Of a stretch of DNA of 64,000 bases, positions 16,614 through 26,250 are shown piece after piece. The notes under the pieces are model-generated. The model was not told the DNA's origin. It ran no database searches and worked only from the letters and a program-made list of their open reading frames with translations. Origin of the DNA: Phyllobacterium sp. OV277 (GTDB taxonomy: Bacteria; Pseudomonadota; Alphaproteobacteria; Rhizobiales; Rhizobiaceae); assembly GCF_900104355.1 (NCBI RefSeq), contig NZ_FNIY01000004.1, forward strand, positions 310,001 through 374,000, written 5' to 3'. Made by a program: the position numbers and the translations under genes. Position 1 is the stretch's first letter. Every line of letters begins with the position of its first letter.

Positions 16614-19588
16614 TTACGCTGCGCGGACCATGCTCTTTTGGATACGCAGCGGTCTGAATCCACCAATCAGATCCGGCCGTTCGTCCCAGGAATAAATGCC
16701 GGTAAGATTTATGTGCTCCCAACACAGTGGAGAAATATGTTTCAGCACTTCATCCGGGATCTGCCGCCCCTGCTTGCGAAGTTGCTCGACGGAGCGGTCG
16801 AGATAGACTGTGTTCCAGTGAACGATGGCACTGACCACCAGATTGAGACCGGAGGCGCGGAATGCCTGACTGTCGAAAGAGCGGTCACGAATTTCCCCAC
16901 GTTCATGGAAGAATACGGCACGTTTTAGTTTGTGGGCTGCTTCGCCCTTGTTAAGTCCAGCTTGGCATCGCCGTCGCAAGGCAGCGCTCGAGTACCATTC
17001 AATCATGAATAAGGTGCGTTCGAGGCAACCAAGTTCCCGCGATGCTTTGGCGAGTTGGCTGGGATTGGGGGAGGCGGCCAGTCGTTTGAGAATGGTGGAG
17101 GGTGCAACCGTTTTGGTTTTGATCGATGCAGCAAGGTGAAGCAGATCATCCCAATATTGCAGGATAAGGTCAGAATTAATGGGAGCTCCAATGTGATCAT
17201 TAAGCGCCGGATAGGCGTCCGCTTTTTCAAATGTATGGAATTTCCGATCCTTCAAATTGCGCAACCTCGGCGCGAACCGCTTTCCGATAAGTGCAAATAA
17301 TCCAAAGACGTGATCGCTGGACCCGCCCGTGTCAGTAAAGTGCTCCCGGATGTCGAGAGTAGTTTCATGATCGAAGAGACCGTCGAGAAGGTAAGGAGCT
17401 TCGCTTTCTGTTGGGCTGATCGGTAGAATGCTGAAATAGCCATACTGATCGGAAAGGTGACTATAGAACTTTGAGCCCGGTTCGCTGCCATAATGCAAGT
17501 TGATATCACCGAGGCCCGCCGCTCTGTCGCTGGCGCGAAAGAACTGACCGTCAGACGAGGCTGACGTCCCGTCACCTCCATAATCGCGCATGCGGATTTT
17601 TAGAGTGATGGTCAGTCACGCATGCCTGCGCCAGTCGATACGTTTCCGCGCGCGCGTGGAACATTCGCACCCAACTGATCTGGTGCGGACTGACTCCTTT
17701 CGACGCCGCAGCCATCCGCTTCGGGCCAAGATTGGTGGCATCGGCAAGAACACCTGCCAGCATGGCAGCGTTGCTGCGGTGGCTCACCAGTTCGAACATG
17801 GGTAAATTGATCTCCGAAGTTGGTCCAGCGGTGCACATCTGTCAGAAGATCAGGCACCTCGATCAACGGATACATTTCACTCAGTTCCCAGTCTAGATCT
17901 TCGGCAGCTGCAGGCACCTCACTTGCCAGGGGCGAGACAATGAGCTTCTCGCCTTCGAGCCTGACGCCTTCAAGTTTGCCATTGCGCGCGCGATGGGCAA
18001 GTCGTTTCAGATTGAAGTCAAGAGCTTGCCGGATCTCGCTGAGGTATTCAATGCCATCACATTGTACACCAAGACCGAGTTTACCCGTGGATTTGAGGTC
18101 AACAAAAGTGGGACGTGGCATCAGATGTTCGTCCATGGGCCGGAAAGCGCGGCTCCCCTCTACCCAGATGTCTCCAGACCGGAGCCGTTCGCGCAGTACT
18201 GCCAGCGTCGCTATTTCATAGAGGCGGTGATCAGGTCTATCTTGTCCGAAGATCAGTTTGCGAGATTGCTCGGAAGGGTGAGCAACCGGCACATTGTCAG
18301 GTAGTGATCGTCGACGGTCATTGTTTAATGTCTTAAGCGTTTCGATGGCCGAAATCAGCGGATCGTGTCGGCGGGAAGAGCGAAACACGAAGGTCTGCAA
18401 AAACCGAACCGAATATTTGCGCAGGTTGTAATGACGTTCGACCGCCAGAAGCAAAGGATCTGGATCGGCTTCGGACACCATGGCTTCGATCACCGGCTTT
18501 GCTCGTAACAGTCTGTACCAGCCGACTTCTTGGTCAATCAGCTCGAGAGCATCCTGGTCAGTATCGTTGGCCATGACCAGAGCCCGTAATGTGTCGCGGA
18601 ACATTCGAAGCGCATTGGTGGTTTCTTTTCGGCTCTCTCCGAGCCGTTGCTTCTTCTTGTTCTTCGTCTGGGAGAACAGCCGGTCGATCAGTTTGCCGAA
18701 CATTGTGACTGCCGTGTCTGTGAGTTCTGGGCGAGGGTAATGAGCTGTACAACAATGGTGGCCCGGCGCCGCCCGGCATTGAAATCGGCGGCTAGCCAAG
18801 CGGGTGTTACATCCCCTTCTTTGACCATCTGGGTCCAGCGCTTCGAATGGATATGGTTTTGCAAATGGGGATCGATCGCAATGGAGCGTACGAATGATAA
18901 CCGTTCAATGAGACCGACTAAATTATCTGCCCCCGGCGCATCAGGCGCTGTGCGTAACCAGCTGAAGCGAGTCTGACCGATGATAGTATCTACTTTGAGA
19001 AGATCATCCAACTCTTCAAGTCGTCTCTGGGAGAAGTTCGAAAGCAGCGCTGCTTCGGCACGCCGTCTCGCAATTGCTCTTGCTGCCAATCCAATCTTTT
19101 CAATACGGGAATCTGACGGTAACAATGCATTGCGACTTCGGAAGGCTTTGACCACCGCGGTGGCAATGTGCAGACCGTCGTCGGTTTCGATAGCGGCATC
19201 CATAGCCGCAAGTAGTGCGGCGCGTCGATCTGCAGCGGTTGCGTTGTGCTCTCCAAGGTGGGCAAGTAGTCGGGAAACATGCTCAACCCGGGTTGGTTCC
19301 CGATGTGCATAACGCTCGAAATTACCAACCCCGACAGCCAATTGCTCAGCAACGTAAGCCACAAAAGGAGCTGGAAGACATTCGTCCGAGCCGAGAACTC
19401 TACCGGGATATCGCATTATGCAAAGCTGCAGCGCAAAGCCAAGTTTGTTATGTGTACGGCGCCGAAGTTCGACTATCCAATAGATCGGCTGCCGTGAGAG
19501 TGTAATGCAGTATTAAGCTGTTTTCGTCATCCGGGATGCCGAGAAGCGCGTCTCGCTCTTCGGGTTTGAGAAGTCTTCGGCATCCCAT
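16614..19588 (-). pseudogene. tnpA: Tn3-family transposase TnpA, broken by four frameshifts
   Basis: Minus-strand pieces add up to a normal-length (about 990-residue) TnpA. The N-terminus starts at 19588 (RRLLKPEERDALLGIPDDE). Frame changes fall near 19480 (before RRRTHNKLGFALQLC), 18725 (before MFGKLIDRLFSQTKNKKK), 17775 (before AMLAGVLADATNLG) and 17582 (before SSDGQFFRASDRA). The last piece is the DDE domain, with SSDGQFF and SSDHVFGLFALIG carrying the two Asp residues; where most relatives have Glu (ExQ-RASGLNL) it reads FDSQAFRASGLNL, a possible Glu-to-Asp change. Four independent breaks mean long inactivity. Confidence 0.88.
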
Positions 19589-19794
19589 TAATCACTCCAA
19601 CAAAGCATTTATCGGTTGCTCGCTAAGGAGCGCTTTGTCTTGTCCGGACCCGGGTGTCTTTGTACAGTTCCCTTTCCGTCTGTTCACATCTTGTCTGGAT
19701 TTATATTAACGGGCGTCCCTAACAGCTATAAAATGATATGGCGGTGAAACTTCAAAGTGCGCTAGACGCCGGTTGTGTAGCGCGTTCTTTTTTC

Positions 19795-19838
19795 GTTCTT
19801 CCTTAGCATATGATTTGGAACAGTTCTTGTCGCCGCCC
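19795..19838 (-). repeat. Right terminal inverted repeat of the Tn3-type element
   Basis: Reverse complement of 16542-16585 with three mismatches, ending in CGCCGCCC at 19838. It is separated from the tnpA start by about 200 bp without a gene. Confidence 0.88.
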
Positions 19839-20022
19839 AGATAACAACTGAGGCGTCCAAGGTCTACCCATCGCCATACCCGCCCTTCATTATTGAAACA
19901 CAGTTCAGTGTGCGTCGTCATGCAGTGCCAAACAAGTTGCTTGACAAGCTTTGGATGCACGTATTTTAATCATGCCTATTGATTGCGCAACCTTTGTTGC
20001 ACTCACATGACTTCAACAGTCG

Positions 20023-20087
20023 ATGGGCAGTTTCGCCCCATGACGCCCCATCCTGTATGGGAATCGCGTCGTGGGGCTTTTGGTTTT
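20023..20087 (+). promoter_or_regulatory. Leader with mutually exclusive hairpins, candidate AmiR (ANTAR) antitermination target
   Basis: Just upstream of amiC are three possible stems: GGGC/GCCC around a hexaloop (20025-20038); CCCAT/ATGGG (20047-20051 with 20057-20061); and a terminator GCCCCA/TGGGGC (20045-20050 with 20072-20077) followed by TTTTGGTTTT. The second and third share bases and cannot form together. This is the expected architecture for an ANTAR protein that stabilises an antiterminator. The first loop begins with the conserved A but lacks G at position 4, so the exact ANTAR motif is uncertain. Confidence 0.6.
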
Positions 20088-20098
20088 GGCGGTTACAA

Positions 20099-21235
20099 AT
20101 GGGAAGAGCAATAAAAGTTGGCATTCTATTTTCGACGATAGGTCCCTACGGAGCTATTGGTCGGGACAGCCGCGACGGTGCTGAATTTGCCATGGACGAA
20201 ATAACGACGAAGCACCCCGGTGCCATCGAACCTGTGTTCATCGACCCGCAGGGACATATGCCCGGCTACCTCGATGGTGCGCGTTCCATGCTGCGTGAAT
20301 ATGGGTGCCGTCATATTGTTGGAACCATCACCTCGATTGCCCGCAAGGAAGTGATCCCACTCGTCGAAAAGCATGATGGCTTACTCTGGTATATGTGCCC
20401 CTATGAGGGGTTCGAAGCCAATGAGAATGTGATCTATACTGGCGCCTGCCCCAATCAGCACTTGCTACCGCTGTTCGATTATATGCTGCCACGCTATGGT
20501 CGGCGACCCTATCTGGTCGGTGCGAACTATGTGTGGGGATGGGAGATGAACCGGCTTGCGCGGGAGCTGATCCACCAGGCTGGCGGGGAGGTACTGGGAG
20601 AACGCTATCTGCCGCTGGAAGAAACCGCCGTTGAGCGTATTATCCTTGATATTGAACAGCGGCGGCCAAGTTTTGTCCTGAACAATCTGATTGGTCCGGC
20701 AAGCTATGCCTTTCTGCAGGCCTTCAAGGTCCTTGGTGATCGTGACCCAGCCTTTCTGCCGGAAAATTGCCCTGTTGTCAGTTGCGATCTTTCGGAATGC
20801 GAATTGGACGAGATTGGTAGTGGCGTGGCAACCGGGCATTTTTCCGTGGCGGCCTATTTTGACAGTCTTGTTTCGCCGGAAAATCTGGCTTTCAAGATAG
20901 ACGCTTCCAAGCGCTTCGGTTCGCAGCGGCATCTTTCCAATATTTTTGCAAGTGCCTATACCGCCGTCAAACTCTGCGGCGAGACGATAATTGCGGCCGG
21001 AACCGATGATCCGCAAACCGTTCGCCGCCACTTATCCGGTGTACCGCTGTCGACTGTCTTCGGTGAGGTACAGATTGATCCAGATACCAATCACATGGCG
21101 CTGCCTTTCCATCTTGGCCGCATCAATGACGATAACGGCTTTAGCATTGTGAATTCACGGCCAGCAATTACCGCTGATCCCTATCTCACCAGGCGCCGGA
21201 CGAAAATGCCTGTCAGATTGCGGATCGTTTCATGA
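20099..21235 (+). CDS. amiC: AmiC-like amide sensor / negative regulator of AmiR
   Basis: A type I periplasmic-binding-protein fold without a signal peptide, as in Pseudomonas AmiC: KVGILFSTIGPYGAIGRDSR, a DPQGHMPGYLDGARSML stretch, MCPYEGFE, YTGACPNQH and GANYVWGWEMNRLARELI. AmiC sequesters AmiR until an inducing amide binds. The start at 20099 (MGRAIKVG) gives the family N-terminus; the frame continues upstream to 19979 but through the leader hairpins. It overlaps amiR by 4 bp, as in known amiCR pairs, and heads an operon with a peptide-type ABC transporter and an acetamidase. Confidence 0.87.
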   Translation: MGRAIKVGILFSTIGPYGAIGRDSRDGAEFAMDEITTKHPGAIEPVFIDPQGHMPGYLDGARSMLREYGCRHIVGTITSIARKEVIPLVEKHDGLLWYMCPYEGFEANENVIYTGACPNQHLLPLFDYMLPRYGRRPYLVGANYVWGWEMNRLARELIHQAGGEVLGERYLPLEETAVERIILDIEQRRPSFVLNNLIGPASYAFLQAFKVLGDRDPAFLPENCPVVSCDLSECELDEIGSGVATGHFSVAAYFDSLVSPENLAFKIDASKRFGSQRHLSNIFASAYTAVKLCGETIIAAGTDDPQTVRRHLSGVPLSTVFGEVQIDPDTNHMALPFHLGRINDDNGFSIVNSRPAITADPYLTRRRTKMPVRLRIVS

Positions 21236-21813
21236 AAGAGACCCCCAATTTCACCGGTCGGCGCGTAACCATCCTGCATCGATCGGATATAACCACGGAA
21301 CGCCTGACACGCCAGCTCAAGCTGCTTGGACTTTACGTCACCGTGCAGTGGGAGCCATTAGCGCCCACGGATCTACCCGATATTGTTTTGGTCGATGCGG
21401 ATCAAGGCTGGGATGATTTGTTGCCGTGGCCAGAAGGCAAAGCTCCACTGCCTGTTGTCGCATTACTCGGCTCGGAGGCGCCCGGGCGTATCGCCTGGGC
21501 GATGCAACAGGGTGCCGGGGCCATTATTGCCAAGCCCGTTGCAACATCTGCTGTTTACCCCACCCTTGTGATGGCCGTTGCAATTCATGCGGAACGCATG
21601 GCGGCAACCCGGCAATTGCAACACCTTGAAGAACGCGTGCGGCTTCGGCCATTGGTGCACGCGGCTGTCCAGAAAATCATGACCGCCCATAATGTCGATG
21701 AGGAACATGCCTACAGCATCCTGCGCAATTGCGCGATGCAAAGGCGCATGCCCATGGAACAGGTTGCGGCCCTCATTCTTGCCGGTGCTGAACCTCTGCC
21801 GGAGGCTGGCTGA
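21232..21813 (+). CDS. amiR: AmiR-like ANTAR-domain antiterminator (193 aa)
   Basis: An N-terminal pseudo-receiver domain (VTILHRSDITTERLTRQL, DIVLVDADQGWD) lacks the usual phosphorylation logic. A coiled coil (RQLQHLEERVRLRPLVHAAV) joins it to a C-terminal ANTAR RNA-binding domain (KIMTAHNVDEEHAYSILRNC). ANTAR proteins bind paired hairpins in nascent RNA and prevent termination. Its likely target is the terminator-bearing leader at 20023-20087, and its partner is AmiC, encoded immediately upstream. It shares one base with the next permease gene (stop TGATG), so it is co-translated with the transporter. Confidence 0.9.
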   Translation: MKETPNFTGRRVTILHRSDITTERLTRQLKLLGLYVTVQWEPLAPTDLPDIVLVDADQGWDDLLPWPEGKAPLPVVALLGSEAPGRIAWAMQQGAGAIIAKPVATSAVYPTLVMAVAIHAERMAATRQLQHLEERVRLRPLVHAAVQKIMTAHNVDEEHAYSILRNCAMQRRMPMEQVAALILAGAEPLPEAG

Positions 21814-22661
21814 TGCGTGTTTTGAAAACCATGCTGCGTCAGCCATCGGCGCTGTTCGGTCTGATTATTGTTGCGCTGGTTGTGCTCATGGCATTGGGCG
21901 CTCCATTGATTGCGCCCTATAGTCCTGACAATCAGATGTTTGACGGGCTGTCGATAGAAGGCGCACCTCTTCCGCCCAGCGCCCAGTTCCTGCTCGGCAC
22001 CGATACACTCGGGCGTGATCTATTCTCGCGCCTGTTGTTTGGTGCTCGTACATCGCTGGTTATCGGCCTTGTCGCCAACGGCATTGCAGTTGCGATTGGC
22101 CTGCTGGTTGGTATTCTGTCCGGCTACCTGCGCGGTGCCGTCGGTGGCCTGCTGATGCGGTTCACCGATCTGATGATGGCGTTTCCCGCCCTGTTGCTGG
22201 CCATTGTTCTGGCCGCACTGTTGCATCCGAGCCTTTGGATCGTCGCAATGGTTATTGCACTGGTCAACTGGGTGCAGGTGGCCCGCATTGTCTATACTGA
22301 AACGCGCGGATTGGTGGAGCGGGATTTTATTCTCGCCGAACGGTCCCTCGGTGCCGGGCACCTGCGCATTCTGTTCGTGCATATCCTGCCGCATCTGATG
22401 CCGACAGCCATCGTCTGGGGGACACTTGGCATTGCTACAACTGTTCTGCTCGAGGCCACGCTCTCTTTCCTTGGCATCGGTGTCCAGCCACCACAACCGT
22501 CCTGGGGAAACATCATCTTTGAAAGCCAGAGCTATTTTCAGGCGGCGCCATGGCTGGTGTTCTTCCCCGGCGCGGTCATCCTTCTGACAGCACTGTCATT
22601 CAATCTGGTCGGGGATGCGCTGCGCGATATTCTTGATCCCACTCAGCGCGGGAGGGGTTGA
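21813..22661 (+). CDS. Peptide-type ABC transporter permease, DppC family (282 aa)
   Basis: Six predicted membrane spans, an N-terminal APYSPDNQ and GTDTLGRDLFSRLLFGARTS (hallmark of DppC/OppC permeases) and an EAA loop (LAERSLGAGHLRILFVHILP). With the DppB-type partner it forms the inner-membrane pore for the binding protein at 23614. The gene order is unusual: DppC precedes DppB. It starts at the ATG overlapping the amiR stop. Confidence 0.93.
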   Translation: MRVLKTMLRQPSALFGLIIVALVVLMALGAPLIAPYSPDNQMFDGLSIEGAPLPPSAQFLLGTDTLGRDLFSRLLFGARTSLVIGLVANGIAVAIGLLVGILSGYLRGAVGGLLMRFTDLMMAFPALLLAIVLAALLHPSLWIVAMVIALVNWVQVARIVYTETRGLVERDFILAERSLGAGHLRILFVHILPHLMPTAIVWGTLGIATTVLLEATLSFLGIGVQPPQPSWGNIIFESQSYFQAAPWLVFFPGAVILLTALSFNLVGDALRDILDPTQRGRG

Positions 22662-22662
22662 T

Positions 22663-23583
22663 ATGGCCCTGCTCATTGTGCGCCGTCTCGTGCAAACCGC
22701 GCTGATCCTTCTTGGCGTCGCTGCCATTACCTTCCTGCTCCTTTATGCCTTGCCTGCTGATCCCGCCCGCATGATTGCCGGGCGAAGCGCCACGGCACAG
22801 ACGGTTGCCAATATCCGCCGGGAACTCGGCCTCGACCAGCCGTTGCTCGTGCAGTTCTGGACCTATCTGCAAGGCATACTCCAGGGCAATCTTGGGCGCT
22901 CCTACGCGCAAAAGACCGATGTGGGCGCGCTGATCCTCGCCCGACTTCCCGCAACCTTGATTTTGATGGCAGCTGGCATTTTCGTTGAGGTCGTTCTTGG
23001 CTTGATCCTTGGTATCATAGCCGCTTTGCGCCGTGGCGGTGCCATTGACCGCATGGTGATGATGGCCTCGTTTGTTGGTGTTTCAGCACCGCAATTCGTT
23101 GTCGCGCTGCTGCTTCTCTATGTGTTTGCCGTCACGCTCGGCTGGTTCCCGATGAGCGGTTTTGGCACTGCTGCCCATGTGGTGCTGCCTGCTGCGACCC
23201 TCGGCATTCTCGGTGCGGGCTGGTATGCCCGCATGGTCCGCTCCGCCATGATTGATGTGCTCAATCAGGATTATGTACGCACTGCCCGCGCCAAGGGGCT
23301 TTCATCGGCTCGCATTGTCCTGCGCCATGCGCTGCCCAACGCTCTTCTTCCCATCATTGCGATGATCGGTATCGACATCGGCCAGTTCATGGGCGGTGTC
23401 GTGGTGGTTGAGGCTGTTTATGGCTGGCCCGGCATCGGCCAGCTGGCGTGGCAGGCCATTCAACAGGTCGATATCCCGATCATCATGGGTGTCACCCTCG
23501 TTTCCGCGCTCGCGATCGTTCTGGGCAATCTGCTTGCCGACATCATTGCGCCGCTGATTGATCCGCGCATCCATGCGCGCTGA
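22663..23583 (+). CDS. Peptide-type ABC transporter permease, DppB family
   Basis: MALLIVRRLVQTALILLGVA begins a DppB-type permease with ALPADPARMIAG and the EAA motif RTARAKGLSSARIVLRHALP. The start at 22663 has GGAGGGG just upstream and follows the DppC stop by 1 bp; an in-frame ATG at 22615 overlaps dppC and is rejected. Six membrane spans are visible and the length is typical. Confidence 0.93.
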   Translation: MALLIVRRLVQTALILLGVAAITFLLLYALPADPARMIAGRSATAQTVANIRRELGLDQPLLVQFWTYLQGILQGNLGRSYAQKTDVGALILARLPATLILMAAGIFVEVVLGLILGIIAALRRGGAIDRMVMMASFVGVSAPQFVVALLLLYVFAVTLGWFPMSGFGTAAHVVLPAATLGILGAGWYARMVRSAMIDVLNQDYVRTARAKGLSSARIVLRHALPNALLPIIAMIGIDIGQFMGGVVVVEAVYGWPGIGQLAWQAIQQVDIPIIMGVTLVSALAIVLGNLLADIIAPLIDPRIHAR

Positions 23584-23613
23584 ATTTCAACCAAAACAAG
23601 AAAAGGGAACAGA

Positions 23614-25233
23614 ATGTTAAAACGCTGGCTTCGCAACACCACCATGGCAACGGTGCTCGCATTGGCGCCGCTGCCCGCTTGGGCACAGGAAACGCCGAAA
23701 CAGGGCGGCGATGTCCTCATCACCTACAAGGATGACATTGCAACACTCGACCCAGCCGTGGGTTATGACTGGGTGAACTGGTCGATGATCAAGAGCCTTT
23801 ATTCCAGGCTCATGGACTACACGCCGGGAACGCCTGATCTTGTTCCATCTCTTGCCCAGACTTTCGATGTCTCGCCGGATGGCCTGACCTATACATTCAA
23901 GCTGCGCACCGGTGTGAAGTTCACCAATGGCCGCGAACTCGTGGCGTCGGATGTGAAATATTCGATCGAACGCGCGGTCAATCCGAAGACCCAAGGCCCC
24001 GGCGCCGGTTTCTTCAGTGCGATCAAGGGTTATGAGGACGTGTCCGGTGGCAAGGCCACGACCCTTGAGGGTATCGAGGCTCCCGATGCCACCACGGTGA
24101 TCTTCCATCTGTCACGACCGGATGCGACGTTCCTGCACGTTCTGGCTATCAATTTCGCTTCCGTCGTTCCGCAGGAGGCTGTTGAGGCCGCCGGTGGTGA
24201 TTTCGGCAAGAAGCCCGTTGGCTCCGGCACATTCGTGCTGAAGGAGTGGACCATCGGCCAGCGTCTCGTGTTTGAGCGCAATCCCGATTATTTCGTCAAG
24301 GACATGCCGCATATCAACACGTTTACGGTCGAGGTTGGCCAGGAGCCGCTTGTTGCTCTGCTGCGCCTGCAAAAGGGTGAGGTCGATATCGCCGGTGATG
24401 GCATTCCTCCGGCAAAGTTCCTGGAGATCAAGAATTCTCCTGCCGGAGCCGGGATGATCGTGGACGGCGAACAGCTGCACACCGGCTATGTCTCGCTGAA
24501 CACCAAGATCAAGCCATTCGACAATGTGAAAGTGCGTCAGGCGGTGAACATGGCCGTCAACAAGGAACGCATTACCCGCATTCTCAATGGCCGCGCCACA
24601 CCGGCCAATCAGCCCCTGCCGCCCGCAATGCCCGGCTATGACAAGAGCTATACCGGCTATGCCTATGATGTGGCGAAAGCCAAGGCACTTTTGACTGAGG
24701 CTGGTTTCCCCGATGGGTTCCAGACAGTCCTCTATTCCACCAATACCGACCCGCAGCCGCGTATTGCCCAGGCAATCCAGCAGGATCTGGCGGCAATTGG
24801 CGTCAAGGCCGAAGTGCGCGCGCTGGCCCAGTCCAATGTGATTGCCGCAGGCGGTACGGAAGGCGAAGCGCCGATGATCTGGTCCGGCGGCATGGCGTGG
24901 ATTGCTGACTTTCCCGATCCATCGAATTTCTACGGCCCGATCCTTGGTTGCTCCGGCGCGGTTGCCGGTGGCTGGAACTGGTCCTGGTATTGCAATGCCG
25001 ATCTCGACAAGCGTGCGGTCGCGGCGGACTCCATGTCCGATCCGGCCAAGGCAACCGAGCGGGCCGCGGTCTGGGGCAAGATATTCACCGATATCATGGC
25101 CGATGCACCGTGGATTCCTGTGATCAACGAACGCCGTGTTGTTGCAAAGTCGCCGCGCATGGGTGGTTCCGACAAGATCTATGTCGATCCGACCCGCGTT
25201 ATCAATTACGACGCGATCTACGTGAAGCAATAG
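23614..25233 (+). CDS. Extracytoplasmic solute-binding protein, family 5 (DppA/OppA-like, 539 aa)
   Basis: A Sec signal peptide (ALAPLPAWAQE) is followed by the SBP_bac_5 fold: DIATLDPAVGYDW, LAQTFDVSPDGLTYTFKLRTGVKFTNGREL, PVGSGTFVLKEWTIGQRLVF, VKVRQAVNMAVNKERI. It delivers substrate to the DppBC pore. In this operon, regulated by AmiC/AmiR and next to an acetamidase, the ligand could be an amide or amidated peptide; that is inference. AAGGGAA precedes the ATG. A strong hairpin follows the stop. Confidence 0.93.
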   Translation: MLKRWLRNTTMATVLALAPLPAWAQETPKQGGDVLITYKDDIATLDPAVGYDWVNWSMIKSLYSRLMDYTPGTPDLVPSLAQTFDVSPDGLTYTFKLRTGVKFTNGRELVASDVKYSIERAVNPKTQGPGAGFFSAIKGYEDVSGGKATTLEGIEAPDATTVIFHLSRPDATFLHVLAINFASVVPQEAVEAAGGDFGKKPVGSGTFVLKEWTIGQRLVFERNPDYFVKDMPHINTFTVEVGQEPLVALLRLQKGEVDIAGDGIPPAKFLEIKNSPAGAGMIVDGEQLHTGYVSLNTKIKPFDNVKVRQAVNMAVNKERITRILNGRATPANQPLPPAMPGYDKSYTGYAYDVAKAKALLTEAGFPDGFQTVLYSTNTDPQPRIAQAIQQDLAAIGVKAEVRALAQSNVIAAGGTEGEAPMIWSGGMAWIADFPDPSNFYGPILGCSGAVAGGWNWSWYCNADLDKRAVAADSMSDPAKATERAAVWGKIFTDIMADAPWIPVINERRVVAKSPRMGGSDKIYVDPTRVINYDAIYVKQ

Positions 25234-25253
25234 CACTGTTCTTGTCTTCTACA

Positions 25254-25277
25254 CCCTCGGGGAACACGCCCCGAGGG
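25254..25277 (+). terminator. Stem-loop after the binding-protein gene (partial terminator/attenuator)
   Basis: CCCTCGGGG (25254-25262) and CCCCGAGGG (25269-25277) form a perfect 9-bp stem with a 6-base loop. A short T-run (ATTTT) follows 12 bases later. It lies between the binding-protein and acetamidase genes of one operon, so complete termination is unlikely. Confidence 0.6.
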
Positions 25278-25305
25278 CTCGCATCATTTTCCCGGGAGAT
25301 CTGAC

Positions 25306-26250
25306 ATGTGCATCGTCTGCACCCACACCATTCATCGCGCAAAACATCATTTCGGCTGGAACCACGATTTCGAACCAGCGGTGATTGCCAGGGCCGGTGA
25401 AACGATTCATTTCGAGTGTCTTGACTCATCCGGCGGCCAGCTTGGCAAAGGATCGACGCTGGAAGCACTCGATAGCCTCGATTTCAGCAAGATCAACCCC
25501 GTTACTGGCCCTGTCTATGTCGAGGGCGCCAAGCCGGGCGACGCACTGAAGGTGACAATCCGCCGCTTTGTGCCATCCGGTGTCGGCTGGACGGCCAATA
25601 TTCCGGGCTTCGGTCTGCTGGCCGACCAGTTTCAGGAGCCCGCACTGCACATGTGGAATTATGATCCCATCAGCATGGCACCGGCACTTTACGGGCCCGG
25701 TGGCCGCGTACCGCTCAAACCTTTCGCCGGAACGATTGGTGTTGCACCGGCTGAAGCGGGGCTGCATTCCGTTGTTCCGCCCCGCCGGGTTGGCGGCAAC
25801 CTCGACATACGCGATCTGACCTCAGGGGTGACACTCTATCTTCCGGTGGAAGTCGACGGCGCACTTTTCTCCATCGGTGATACCCATGCGGCGCAGGGTG
25901 ACGGAGAAGTCTGCGGCACGGCCATTGAAAGTCAGATGGAAGTGGAAGCCACAATCGAGCTGGTGAAGGATGCGCGGCTGAAAAGCCCAAGGTTCACCAC
26001 GACCGAACCGGTAACACGGCATCTGGATGGTGCGGGTTATGAGGTGACGACCGGCATCGGTCCGGACCTGATGACCGGCGCCCGCGAAGCTCTGATGCGT
26101 ATGATCGATCTGCTGGGTGCAGAACATGGCATGAGCGCGATTGATGCCTATCTGCTCTGCTCCGTCTGCGGGGATCTGCGCATCAGCGAAATCGTCGATG
26201 CGCCCAACTGGGTGGTTTCCTTCTATTTCCCGAGGATCGTGTTCGCGTGA
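25306..26250 (+). CDS. Acetamidase/formamidase-family amidase (314 aa)
   Basis: Matches the FmdA/AmdA family: HHFGWNHDFEPAVIARAGE, EGAKPGDALKVTI, FAGTIGVAPAEAGLHSVVPP, GGNLDIRDLTSGVTLYLPVE, SIGDTHAAQGDGEVCGTAIE. These enzymes hydrolyse short amides (formamide, acetamide) to ammonia and the acid in the cytoplasm. At 314 residues it belongs to the short acetamidase branch rather than the 400-residue formamidases. It is flanked by the binding protein and the double ATPase of the same operon, so the imported compound is probably its substrate or yields it. Confidence 0.9.
   Translation: MCIVCTHTIHRAKHHFGWNHDFEPAVIARAGETIHFECLDSSGGQLGKGSTLEALDSLDFSKINPVTGPVYVEGAKPGDALKVTIRRFVPSGVGWTANIPGFGLLADQFQEPALHMWNYDPISMAPALYGPGGRVPLKPFAGTIGVAPAEAGLHSVVPPRRVGGNLDIRDLTSGVTLYLPVEVDGALFSIGDTHAAQGDGEVCGTAIESQMEVEATIELVKDARLKSPRFTTTEPVTRHLDGAGYEVTTGIGPDLMTGAREALMRMIDLLGAEHGMSAIDAYLLCSVCGDLRISEIVDAPNWVVSFYFPRIVFA

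Larger units (their letters stand above)
16542..19838 (-). mobile_element. Decayed Tn3-family transposon, about 3.3 kb, bounded by 44-bp inverted repeats
   Basis: The two ends are inverted repeats (16542-16585 and 19795-19838) starting GGG(T/C)GGCGACAAGAACTGTT, as expected for the family. Inside is only a tnpA remnant that nearly fills the element; no resolvase gene or passenger is seen. The flanking 5-bp words differ (CAGGC before, AGATA after), so the original target duplication is gone or the ends were rearranged. The element is inert because tnpA is frameshifted. Confidence 0.85.

Noticed and set aside
16536-19843. A 5-bp target-site duplication flanking the Tn3-type element
   Set aside because: The words next to the two ends (CAGGC and AGATA) do not match in either register.
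19706-19960. An 84-residue minus-strand frame across the right end of the transposon
   Set aside because: It runs through the terminal repeat and has no domain; it does not encode the missing hydrolase half.
24112-25236. A 374-residue open frame on the minus strand, antisense to the binding-protein gene at 23614
   Set aside because: It has no domain, is His/Arg/Gly-rich as expected for a mirror of a GC-biased gene, and lies wholly under a clear family-5 binding protein.
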